Assembly (NCBI GenBank): GCA_013297765.1
Contig: JAAFID010000002.1
Span: forward strand, 1 to 57,093
Origin: Cytophagales bacterium
Lineage (GTDB): Bacteria > Bacteroidota > Bacteroidia > Cytophagales > Cytophagaceae
Length of the DNA: 57,093 nt
Direction of reading: 5' to 3'
The notes beneath the pieces are model-generated. The model saw only the letters and a program-made list of their open reading frames with translations, was not told the DNA's origin and made no database searches. Each line of letters starts with the position of its first letter. The first letter of the stretch is position 1. Positions 25,465 to 34,215 of the stretch are shown one piece after another. A program made the translations under genes and the position numbers.

Positions 25465-26106
25465 TCAAGGAATATCTAAGAACTTGTGAACTTGTAAAGA
25501 AATTTGCCATTGGGGATTGGCTTTTACATATTCTACTATTTGTGGGTTTATCTCTGACATTCGAGACCATTCGGGCTGAAGATAGAATTTTACATTTTTC
25601 TTGTTGTTCGATTGTTTTACTAGCCCATAGTTTTTCTCTGCAAATTCAAAATCTGATTTATTGTAAACAATAATTTTTAATTCGTCAATATGAGCAAAAA
25701 TTTCGGGTACTGGTTCTTTAAATTTTTTAGGAGATAAGCACACCCAATCCCATATTCCACTAAGAGGATACGCTCCTGATGTTTCTATATTAGTAGTAAA
25801 GTTGGCCTGTTTTAATTGCGAAGTAAGTGCCGTTAAATTGTGCATGAGTGGCTCGCCGCCTGTTATCACGGCAAGCCTTGCAGTATATTCTTCCGCAGTT
25901 TTAACTATTGATTCGATGGCTACGCTTGGCCATTTATTTGCATCCCAAGATTCTTTCACATCGCACCAATGACAGCCAACGTCGCAACCTGCAAGGCGAA
26001 TAAAATACGCTGCCTTGCCTTGATGTGCACCCTCGCCCTGCACGGTATAGAAAGCTTCCATGAGGGGAAGTTCAATACTTGTTATGCAATTAGCGTTTAG
26101 TGTCAT
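25465..26106 (-). CDS. queE: 7-carboxy-7-deazaguanine synthase
   Basis: 213 residues. A radical-SAM enzyme of the queuosine/7-deazaguanine pathway that converts 6-carboxy-tetrahydropterin to CDG. The cluster motif is C41, C45, C48 (CDVGCHWC), preceded by the substrate-binding FYTVQGEGAHQGKAAYFIRL. VITGGEPLMHN and ETSGAYPLSG are the glycine-rich SAM motifs. queC, queD and queF are not nearby. A good Bacteroidota-type promoter lies upstream. Confidence 0.95.
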   Translation of the reverse strand: MTLNANCITSIELPLMEAFYTVQGEGAHQGKAAYFIRLAGCDVGCHWCDVKESWDANKWPSVAIESIVKTAEEYTARLAVITGGEPLMHNLTALTSQLKQANFTTNIETSGAYPLSGIWDWVCLSPKKFKEPVPEIFAHIDELKIIVYNKSDFEFAEKNYGLVKQSNNKKNVKFYLQPEWSRMSEINPQIVEYVKANPQWQISLQVHKFLDIP

Positions 26107-26151
26107 TGTTATAATATAAAAGAAACAAAGTGTTGTTTTCTATGCCAATTG

Positions 26152-26183
26152 CAAAGGTATAAAAACTACTCTAGTTGCAGCAA
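26152..26183 (-). promoter_or_regulatory. Bacteroidota-type promoter of queE
   Basis: On the minus strand TACCTTTG (26152-26159) fits the -7 element TAnnTTTG exactly, with TTG (26181-26183) 21 bases upstream as the -33 element. It is placed about 45 bases before the queE ATG. Prediction by eye. Confidence 0.55.
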
Positions 26184-26302
26184 CTTATATCCAAATATCA
26201 TTTAGCTGCATGACTGAATTGAAAACTTAAATATAAACTCTAAAAAGTATAGGAAAGACCAATATATATTACTTATTTTGAAACTAACTTAATTTCAAAT
26301 AT

Positions 26303-27805
26303 ATGAGAAAAATTATTACCCATTTTAGATTTGCATTAATTGCAATATTGTTCTGTAATATTGGATTACAAAGCGCCAAAAGTTACGATTTGTCAACTAT
26401 TAGCTACGATTATCTTGCCCAGTTGCCTTACGGCACAGGGGTTGTCGAAGTATATAAAAATGGTGCAGTATTAACGCCCAATGGCAGTATGATAGGTTAT
26501 AAAACAAATCTAGGAAATATTGGCGTTTTAGAAATGGAACAGTTGGGTGAAGATTTGAAAATAAGCTGGATTACCTACAATAATGATAAAACAATTTCTA
26601 GCCAAACTTTAGGTTTTATTGTTACAAAAAATACGGTCATAGATTTAGACAAAGGCTTTAATTACGCCGCCAACTCTAAGGAAAATGAGTTTAAATGGGT
26701 CTTCAGTGCTACTTCTGGCAATACTAGTATCAGCTTTTTCTATGGTACTTTTTTTAAGCTGCCCGCTTCCGATTGTTTTGCAAACTTAAGTACTATTAAT
26801 TCTATTTCAGAAGCCAAAATTAAATCTTATCCTATATGGAAGCAGGATATAAATGCGACAGATTATGTCTCTACAAAAACAAAAATAATTTACCAAACCA
26901 ACGAAGGAAGATATGGTATAATGGAAATTGTAAGCAAAGCTACAGATCTTGTTATCAACTGGATTACTTATGAAACAAATGGCAACATATACAGCACTGG
27001 TTGCAACAAAAGTATTGGTCAATTGCAAATTTTTGATTTGGATATGGGAAATACAGCAACAGTGGCAAATTTTGATATACAATGGATTGAAGATGATAAA
27101 AAAGTAAAATGGATATATTTTGGTAATAATGCAAAATTGGCTTTGTTGCCCAATGCTACCTGCGAAACCAACTTAGCTAAATTGAAAGAAATTACAAAAG
27201 AAACGATTAAAAGCTACTCATTTACTGATACTCAAATTGATGGATCTGAAAACAATAATCAACTAAAAGTAGGAACTCGTGTGGCATTTCATACAGCTGA
27301 CGATAGATTTGGAATTTTCAAAATTGTTCAATACGGAGAAGATTTACTGATAGACAGAATTACCTACGATGACGTAAATGGCGTTTATAGTTGGGGTTGT
27401 TTTGAAAAAATACAAAGCACCTACGCTTATGATTTGAATAATGGTAATGCCGTAAATCTTAAAAACAGCGACATGTTTTGGTTTTTTGAAACTCTTCAAT
27501 CACGGTATTTGATTCCCAAAAACGGAACAAAATTTTATCAAATAGACCAACCTATTACCAACGTTACTAAAACAGAGAACAATAAAATTTTAATTTTCCC
27601 TAATCCTGCCAAACATGAAGTGCACATTTTAGATGCCAATTCAAATTCATCAGTTACTTTTTATGATCCTTTGGGAAAACAAATGGTATTGCAAACGAAT
27701 GATGAAGGTATTGTAAATTTAGAAGGCTTAAAAGCAGGATTATATCAAATAAACTATTCATCAAAAGGTAGCTGGAAGTATGCAAAATTGAATATAGAAG
27801 ATTAA
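26303..27805 (+). CDS. Secreted triple-repeat protein with T9SS sorting domain
   Basis: 500 residues. Signal peptide to about residue 27 (LQSAKS). Three related units of about 125 residues follow. Each has a hydrophobic strand ending in G, then YKTNLGNIGVLEMEQLGEDL / YQTNEGRYGIMEIVSKATDL / FHTADDRFGIFKIVQYGEDL, then ISWITY / INWITY / IDRITY, a Ser-rich turn, and a DL-x-x-G block before an aromatic strand. The last 75 residues are a T9SS type A domain (IFPNPAKHEVHILD). I do not recognise the repeat family; it is probably an extracellular beta-structured binding protein. Followed by a strong terminator. Confidence 0.85.
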   Translation: MRKIITHFRFALIAILFCNIGLQSAKSYDLSTISYDYLAQLPYGTGVVEVYKNGAVLTPNGSMIGYKTNLGNIGVLEMEQLGEDLKISWITYNNDKTISSQTLGFIVTKNTVIDLDKGFNYAANSKENEFKWVFSATSGNTSISFFYGTFFKLPASDCFANLSTINSISEAKIKSYPIWKQDINATDYVSTKTKIIYQTNEGRYGIMEIVSKATDLVINWITYETNGNIYSTGCNKSIGQLQIFDLDMGNTATVANFDIQWIEDDKKVKWIYFGNNAKLALLPNATCETNLAKLKEITKETIKSYSFTDTQIDGSENNNQLKVGTRVAFHTADDRFGIFKIVQYGEDLLIDRITYDDVNGVYSWGCFEKIQSTYAYDLNNGNAVNLKNSDMFWFFETLQSRYLIPKNGTKFYQIDQPITNVTKTENNKILIFPNPAKHEVHILDANSNSSVTFYDPLGKQMVLQTNDEGIVNLEGLKAGLYQINYSSKGSWKYAKLNIED

Positions 27806-27833
27806 CAACGCTACGATTTCTCTTGGTATAATT

Positions 27834-27881
27834 TACACTAGCACCTCATTCAATCGCAATGATGTGCTAGTGTATTTTTTT
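27834..27881 (+). terminator. Intrinsic terminator
   Basis: An 11-bp stem (TACACTAGCAC / GTGCTAGTGTA), with a further short inner stem (CATT/AATG), followed by seven T residues. It ends the triple-repeat gene and overlaps the folD stop on the other strand. Confidence 0.85.
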
Positions 27882-28764
27882 AATACACTTCTTTCTTTGC
27901 AGCCTTCAAGGTATTTGAAAGCAAGGAAGCGATAGTCGTAAGGCCAACACCGCCTGGCACAGGGGTTATATAGCTGCATTTCTCAGCAACTTCATCAAAT
28001 TTCACGTCACCCAATAATCGGTATCCCGATTTTTTGGTGCCATCTACCATTCTAGTGATACCTACATCTATCACTACTGCACCCTCTTTTACCATATCGG
28101 CGGTAAGAAATTCGGCTTTGCCTAGGGCGATAATGATAATGTCGGCTTGTAGCGTAATATATTTTAAATCTTTGGTTCGGCTGTGACAAAGTGTTACAGT
28201 AGCATTGCCAGGGTTTGCATTGCGAGACATTAAAATACTCATAGGCGAGCCTACAATATTGCTGCGGCCTATTACTACACAATGCTTGCCGTCGGTAGGT
28301 ATTTCATATCTTTTCAGCATTTCCATCACACCGTTGGGTGTAGCTGATACGTAAGTGGGAAGCCCTAAAGCCAACCTACCAAAATTGGTAGGATGAAAAC
28401 CATCCACATCTTTTTCTGGCAAGATAGTTTGCACCACTTTACTCTCAGAGATATGTTTTGGCAAGGGCGACTGCACAATCAGTCCATCAATAGATGAATC
28501 ATTATTGATTTCAATCACTTTTGCAAGTAGTTGTTCTTCGGTAATATTAGCATCGTAGGTAATCAAGGTAGATATAAAACCAACCCGCTCGCAAGATTTT
28601 ACCTTATTGTTTACATAAGTAATGCTGGCACCATCGCTACCTACTAATATTGCTGCAAGGTGCGGTATTTTTCCGCCTTTGGCAGCAATTATTTTCACTT
28701 CTGCGGCAATCTCGGTGAGTATTTCTTCGGAAATTTTTTTACCGTCTAATAGTTGGTAGGCCAT
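27880..28764 (-). CDS. folD: Methylenetetrahydrofolate dehydrogenase/cyclohydrolase
   Basis: 294 residues, normal length. A bifunctional cytoplasmic enzyme interconverting 5,10-methylene-, methenyl- and 10-formyl-tetrahydrofolate. Landmarks: the catalytic-Lys region [14 protein letters not shown], then [28 protein letters not shown], the dinucleotide-binding [13 protein letters not shown] and the C-terminal [15 protein letters not shown]. Monocistronic. Confidence 0.96.
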   Translation of the reverse strand: MAYQLLDGKKISEEILTEIAAEVKIIAAKGGKIPHLAAILVGSDGASITYVNNKVKSCERVGFISTLITYDANITEEQLLAKVIEINNDSSIDGLIVQSPLPKHISESKVVQTILPEKDVDGFHPTNFGRLALGLPTYVSATPNGVMEMLKRYEIPTDGKHCVVIGRSNIVGSPMSILMSRNANPGNATVTLCHSRTKDLKYITLQADIIIIALGKAEFLTADMVKEGAVVIDVGITRMVDGTKKSGYRLLGDVKFDEVAEKCSYITPVPGGVGLTTIASLLSNTLKAAKKEVY

Positions 28765-28829
28765 GGTGTAGGAACTGATTTTATATTTGAATGTGCTTTA
28801 GAGTTGTATTTCAACAATGAAAATTGAAC

Positions 28830-29711
28830 TTATTTCTTCAACCGATTTAAAATTTCCTGAATTTCACTTTCGGTTAGTCCTGTATATTTTATGATTTTTT
28901 CTAGAGGTTCACCATCTTTTAGCATAGTTTCAGCTAAGTTGTTTTGAATTTTCCGCATTCCTACGATTTCTCCTTCTTCCCTAGCTGTATCCAAAGAATT
29001 ATTCAAATCTCTGAAAACTTTCATGCTGTCCTCATAAGATTCAGCTTCGGCTGGCGAAAATTTTGCAATTTCTGCAACTTCAAACAATCGCTCAAATATG
29101 CTTTCCCGCAATTCATCTGGAATTCTTTCTAGCTTATGCAAATTGCGAATGATGTATAACCATTTGTCAAACCGAGTTTCTAATTGCGTAATTGTTTTGG
29201 TAAACTTGGGCATTTCCAAATACACAAAAGTCAGCTTATCATAAAATACTTTATTTGTTTCTATGTCGGCTAACTTTACATTGTATCTGTACTTGTCTTT
29301 CTCATTCAAATCTTCATCAAATACAAAATCAAGAATAGCAACTGTATAAACAGCTTTTAATTCAAAATTCCAATTACTGCCTCTCTGGGCTTGTTCTCTA
29401 ATGGGAAAAGTAGAATAATATACTGTTCTATCTTTGAAAAATTTTTGCTTCGTTTTTTGAAGCTCTACAATAAATTTTTCTCCTCTTTCATTCTCACAAT
29501 ACAAATCAAATATGACCCTCCTATCTTCTTCATGTGGTCCTAATCTGTCTGATTTTAAATACGTCAAGCTCATTATTTTCCCCGTTTCTTCTGAAAGCAA
29601 TTCATTCAGAAAATCGAGTAGCAAATCTTTACTAGGCTCCTCTCCAAACAACCGCTTAAATCCATAATCGGTAAATGGATTGATATATTTTTCTTTAAAA
29701 TCGCTTGACAT
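28830..29711 (-). CDS. Rpn/PD-(D/E)XK nuclease family protein
   Basis: 293 residues. The N-terminal half matches the Rpn or PDDEXK_2 transposase-like nuclease family: INPFTDYGFKRLFGEEPSKD, LLLDFLNELL, then the core RRVIFDLYCENERGEKFIVE with LQK after it, giving the D...ExQ catalytic pattern. The C-terminus is helical (GEIVGMRKIQNNLAETMLKD then a short EIQEILNRL tail). Members are usually multicopy and related to recombination-promoting nucleases. There is no sign here of terminal repeats, so it is not a classical transposon. Confidence 0.88.
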   Translation of the reverse strand: MSSDFKEKYINPFTDYGFKRLFGEEPSKDLLLDFLNELLSEETGKIMSLTYLKSDRLGPHEEDRRVIFDLYCENERGEKFIVELQKTKQKFFKDRTVYYSTFPIREQAQRGSNWNFELKAVYTVAILDFVFDEDLNEKDKYRYNVKLADIETNKVFYDKLTFVYLEMPKFTKTITQLETRFDKWLYIIRNLHKLERIPDELRESIFERLFEVAEIAKFSPAEAESYEDSMKVFRDLNNSLDTAREEGEIVGMRKIQNNLAETMLKDGEPLEKIIKYTGLTESEIQEILNRLKK

Positions 29712-29752
29712 ATAAACTGAGTTTTATATTAAAATAATACCGTAGAATTACC

Positions 29753-31540
29753 TCAATCCAGCTTCAACACTGCCATAAATGCTTCTTGCGGAATCTCTAC
29801 GTTTCCTACTTGACGCATGCGTTTCTTACCTTTTTTCTGTTTGTCGAGTAGTTTTCTTTTTCTTGAAATATCTCCTCCATAACATTTGGCCAATACATTT
29901 TTTCGCAACGCTTTTATTGTTTCTCTGGAAATGATTTTAGCACCAATAGCGGCTTGTATGGCTATTTCAAATTGCTGACGGGGCAGCAATTCTCTTAATT
30001 TTTCACACAATCTTTTACCCCACTCGTAAGCCTTGTCACGGTGTACTATGGCCGAGAGTGCATCTACTTTTTCTCCATTCAACAAAATATCCAACCGCAC
30101 CATGTTTGACTCTCTGTAACCTAGCAGCTCGTAGTCTAGCGAAGCATATCCTTTGGATATTGTTTTAAGTTTGTCAAAGAAATCAAACACCATTTCTGAA
30201 AGGGGCATTTCAAAAATCATTTCTATACGATCGGTCGTAAGGTACACTTGATTTTTAAGCATTCCTCGCTTCTCCATACATAGCGACATGATGTTGCCTA
30301 TATAATCTGATTTAGTAATAATTTGTGCTTTAATAAATGGTTCTTCAATGTGTGCCAACCTTCCTGGGTCTAGCATCTCTGAGGGAGCATTCACAATATG
30401 CTTTTCGCCTTTGGTATCAAAGGCCCAGAACTGCACTGAAGGTACAGTAGTAATTACTGTTTGGTCAAATTCTCTTTCCAATCGTTCTTGCACTATTTCC
30501 ATGTGCAGCATTCCTAAAAATCCGCAGCGAAAGCCGAAGCCTAGTGCGGCAGAGGTTTCTAGTTCCCATACCAAAGATGCATCGTTGAGCTGCAATTTTT
30601 CTATTGCCTCACGCAAGTCTTCAAAATCGCTTGTATCCACAGGGTACACACCAGCAAATACCATTGGTTTTACATCTTCAAATCCTTGTACATTGGCTGG
30701 GCAAGGGTTATCTACATGTGTGATGGTATCGCCCACTTTTACTTCTTTGGCAGTTTTTATTCCAGATATAAGATAGCCTACATCGCCTGCCTCTATTACA
30801 TTTCTAGGTTCTTTCTGCAATCGCAATACGCCTATTTCATCGGCATTGTATTCTTTGCCTGTGGCTACAAATTTTACTTTGTCACCTTTTCTTATAGTTC
30901 CATTATAAACCCTAAAAATTACTTCTATACCTCTAAAAGAATTGTAAGATGAATCAAAAATCAAGGCCTGTAGTGGGTCTTTTATATTTCCTTTGGGTGC
31001 TGATATTCTGTTTATAATTGCTGCTAAAATATCATTTACACCTGTACCATCTTTACCACTTGCAGCAATGATGTCTTCTCGCTTGCAACCCAAAAGATCT
31101 ACCATTTGATCTTTGATTTCTTCGGGCATGGCACCTGGCAAATCTATTTTATTCATTACAGGAATGATGACCAAATCGTGTTGCATAGCAAGATACAAGT
31201 TTGAAATGGTCTGTGCTTGTATGCCTTGCGATGCATCAACCAGTAGCAATGCTCCTTCACAGGCAGCAATAGAACGAGATACTTCGTACGAAAAATCTAC
31301 GTGACCTGGGGTATCTATCAAGTTAAGGCAATAAGGTTTGCCCTCAAATATATAATCCATCTGGATGGCGTGGCTCTTGATGGTGATGCCTCGCTCTCTT
31401 TCTAAATCCATATCGTCGAGCACTTGTGCCTGCATTTGGCGGTTGCTTACGGTATTGGTAAATTCTAATAGTCTATCTGCCAACGTGCTTTTGCCGTGGT
31501 CTATATGTGCAATGATGCAGAAGTTTCTAATGTTTTCCAT
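29753..31540 (-). CDS. lepA: Elongation factor 4 (back-translocase)
   Basis: 595 residues, full length. A translational GTPase that binds the ribosome. P-loop [14 protein letters not shown] (about 11-24), switch [18 protein letters not shown], then domains II and V and the EF4-specific C-terminal domain with [20 protein letters not shown], the usual end of LepA. Single gene. Confidence 0.97.
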   Translation of the reverse strand: MENIRNFCIIAHIDHGKSTLADRLLEFTNTVSNRQMQAQVLDDMDLERERGITIKSHAIQMDYIFEGKPYCLNLIDTPGHVDFSYEVSRSIAACEGALLLVDASQGIQAQTISNLYLAMQHDLVIIPVMNKIDLPGAMPEEIKDQMVDLLGCKREDIIAASGKDGTGVNDILAAIINRISAPKGNIKDPLQALIFDSSYNSFRGIEVIFRVYNGTIRKGDKVKFVATGKEYNADEIGVLRLQKEPRNVIEAGDVGYLISGIKTAKEVKVGDTITHVDNPCPANVQGFEDVKPMVFAGVYPVDTSDFEDLREAIEKLQLNDASLVWELETSAALGFGFRCGFLGMLHMEIVQERLEREFDQTVITTVPSVQFWAFDTKGEKHIVNAPSEMLDPGRLAHIEEPFIKAQIITKSDYIGNIMSLCMEKRGMLKNQVYLTTDRIEMIFEMPLSEMVFDFFDKLKTISKGYASLDYELLGYRESNMVRLDILLNGEKVDALSAIVHRDKAYEWGKRLCEKLRELLPRQQFEIAIQAAIGAKIISRETIKALRKNVLAKCYGGDISRKRKLLDKQKKGKKRMRQVGNVEIPQEAFMAVLKLD

Positions 31541-31816
31541 TAATGAGTTTTAAGCAAATTCAAATTTAAACATATTACACCATATTTATGAAATATTATT
31601 CATCGACCTAGTCTAATAGGCAGATTTACTAAAAATGATCTAAAGTGGTTACCATCATTTTGAAAAAATCATACAATACAACCAAATAAAGAAATAATAA
31701 AAAAGGTGGGCAGTATTCAAATTTTAATTAGCAACTTATAACCCACAATCCGTACACATAGCGTATTTATTACTTTAAATTTCATATTTGAAACAACCCG
31801 AATCCACCAACGATTC

Positions 31817-34123
31817 ATGAATTTATACTCTAACATTAAAAAGATAGCCAACGAAATTTTCTACTCATTTCCCATGCAGTTGCTGGTCAATCATGTGAAA
31901 AAAAATCAGATTTTACTGGTGGTATGGGTAGTGCTATTTGGTATAGTGACCCAAAATATAGGCAGTAGCATGGGTGTACCCTACCTATTTCTAGACCCAG
32001 AGTACTTGAATAAGGTAGATTATTGGGGCTTTATGATTATGGGTGCATCGGTGGCTATATTTCTAGCATCATTTCACATCACTACCTACATACTCGACAG
32101 CAGCAGGTTTCCATTCTTAGGTTCGGTAAAAAATCCTTTCTTAAAATTTTGCATAAACAACAGCATTCTACCAGTAATATTTCTACAAATCTATGTCACT
32201 TTCATCATCAAATTTCAATTGACCAATGGATTTCAACATAGGTTTGAAATTTTTATAGAAGTGTTGTGTTTTCTTAGCAGCCTTTCTATAATGCTAATTT
32301 TGATTTTTTTATATTTCAACAAAACCAACAAAGATGCTGTAAAGGCATTTACCGAAGATGTAAATAACCACCTCAAAAGATATCCTGTAACAAGGGTAAA
32401 TGTGCTGAATAAAATCAATACCGATAAACGCAATAAATACCGAGTAGATTCTTATCTAAACCTTGATTTAACAATTTCTAAAACTCCTGTTTTTAAAATC
32501 TATGATAAACAAGCTCTACTTAAAGTATTTGACCAAAACCACCTCAATGCTGTTATTTTTGAAATATTTGTCATTGTCATTATTCTGCTGCTAGGTCTTT
32601 TTCGAGACAATACTTTATTTCAGATTCCGGCTGGTGCTAGTGCCATATTGTTCATGTCTATGTTCATGATGCTCACAGGAGCATTTTCCTACTGGCTTAG
32701 AGGCTGGGCTATATCGGCAGTAATATTGGCTTTATTTGTATTTAACCTATTGGTCAAGCATAATATTATCAATAGCGAATACCAAGCGTATGGCATCGAC
32801 TATCATAAAACGCCTGTCGATTTTTCTCTAGAGAAATTGAATGAAATCAATAGCTCCAAGAATTTGCTAGACGATATCAAATCTACTACCGAAATACTAG
32901 AAAATTGGAAAGATAAATTTAAAGATACCTCCAAGCCTAAAATCATATTTGTATGTGCCAGTGGTGGTGGGCAAAGGGCTGCAGTATGGACAATGCGAAC
33001 GCTACAGCACCTAGACGAGCAGTTGCAGGGCAAATTGATGCAGCACACCATTCTAATGACTGGTGCATCGGGTGGTATTTTAGGAGCTGCTTACTACAGA
33101 GAGTTATGCCTACAAAAAGCCATGGGAAAAAACGTAAATACTTACGATAAAAAATATTTTGACAACATAGCCAAAGATGTGCTAAACCCTATCATATTCA
33201 GCTTAGTGGTGAATGATATGTTTTTCCGATTTCAAAAATTTAGCGATGGCAAATATGAATATTTAAAAGATAGAGGGTATGCTTTTGAGCAAAAACTAAA
33301 TGAGAATACCGAGCAAATGATGGACAAGCCGCTATCGGCATACAGATTGCCCGAATACGAAGCCAAAATACCTATGCTTATCTGCTCGCCTACCGTTATC
33401 AATGATGGTCGCAAACTATTTATCTCGCCTCAAAACATTTCATACCTTACCAATGCTTCGCTGTTTACCCAACGTAAACTAAATCAAAAAATAAAGGGGA
33501 TAGAATTTACGAGAATGTTTGCTAGACATGATGCCGAAAACCTGAGATATTTAAGTGCTTTGCGCATGAGTGCTACCTTTCCCTACGTAACACCAAATGT
33601 AACCCTGCCCAGCTACCCAGCTATGGAAATAATGGATGCCGGGCTTACCGACAACTATGGAATACGAGATGCCATCCAGTTTCTATACGTATTTAGAGAA
33701 TGGATTTATGCAAATACAGGCGGAGTAGTGATAGTTTCTATCCGAGATTCAAAAAAGGAGGATCAAGTAGAACACCCAAAAGAATTGTCATTTTTTCACA
33801 AACTACTTACACCTATCGGCAGCCTATACAATACTTGGGATTATTTGATGGATTACAACAACGACAACCTACTAGAATATTGCGAAGCGTGGTACAAAGG
33901 AGAATTAGAAGTCATCAATTTTGAATACATTCCTAAACCCAAATATTGGCAAAAACTAATTGAAAAAAATATAGACCCCAAAGAAGTTGAGGAAACTACC
34001 CGCAAAGAAAGAGCCTCGCTCAGTTGGCACCTTACGACTAGAGAAAAAGAAAGCCTCAGCCGCACCATTGAAGAAAGTAATAACCAAATTGCATTAGAAA
34101 AACTTCAAAAGTTGCTGAAGTAA
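31817..34123 (+). CDS. Membrane-anchored patatin-like phospholipase
   Basis: 768 residues. The N-terminal half (about 30-320) has roughly seven hydrophobic helices (ILLVVWVVLFGIVTQNI; FMIMGASVAIFLASFHI; VIFEIFVIVIILLLGLF; AILFMSMFMMLTGAFSYW; AVILALFVFNLLV). The C-terminal half is a patatin-type hydrolase: FVCASGGGQRAAVWTMRTLQ, nucleophile Ser in MTGASGGILGAAYY, and the Asp motif IMDAGLTDNYGIRDA. A catalytic Ser/Asp dyad acting on membrane lipids is likely. Signal and substrate unknown. It is upstream of a DUF5686 gene on the same strand, 92 bases apart. Confidence 0.9.
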   Translation: MNLYSNIKKIANEIFYSFPMQLLVNHVKKNQILLVVWVVLFGIVTQNIGSSMGVPYLFLDPEYLNKVDYWGFMIMGASVAIFLASFHITTYILDSSRFPFLGSVKNPFLKFCINNSILPVIFLQIYVTFIIKFQLTNGFQHRFEIFIEVLCFLSSLSIMLILIFLYFNKTNKDAVKAFTEDVNNHLKRYPVTRVNVLNKINTDKRNKYRVDSYLNLDLTISKTPVFKIYDKQALLKVFDQNHLNAVIFEIFVIVIILLLGLFRDNTLFQIPAGASAILFMSMFMMLTGAFSYWLRGWAISAVILALFVFNLLVKHNIINSEYQAYGIDYHKTPVDFSLEKLNEINSSKNLLDDIKSTTEILENWKDKFKDTSKPKIIFVCASGGGQRAAVWTMRTLQHLDEQLQGKLMQHTILMTGASGGILGAAYYRELCLQKAMGKNVNTYDKKYFDNIAKDVLNPIIFSLVVNDMFFRFQKFSDGKYEYLKDRGYAFEQKLNENTEQMMDKPLSAYRLPEYEAKIPMLICSPTVINDGRKLFISPQNISYLTNASLFTQRKLNQKIKGIEFTRMFARHDAENLRYLSALRMSATFPYVTPNVTLPSYPAMEIMDAGLTDNYGIRDAIQFLYVFREWIYANTGGVVIVSIRDSKKEDQVEHPKELSFFHKLLTPIGSLYNTWDYLMDYNNDNLLEYCEAWYKGELEVINFEYIPKPKYWQKLIEKNIDPKEVEETTRKERASLSWHLTTREKESLSRTIEESNNQIALEKLQKLLK

Positions 34124-34215
34124 CATGCTTATTCATACTTTTAATTTTTCAAAAAAACTATTTTTATACATCGTGAATTGACATACAGGCCTCGCATACT
34201 GACCGATGGTAAATA

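Noticed and set aside
30348-30776. 142-codon plus-strand ORF inside lepA
   Set aside because: Antisense shadow of a well-conserved gene; composition and hydrophobic pattern show no family.
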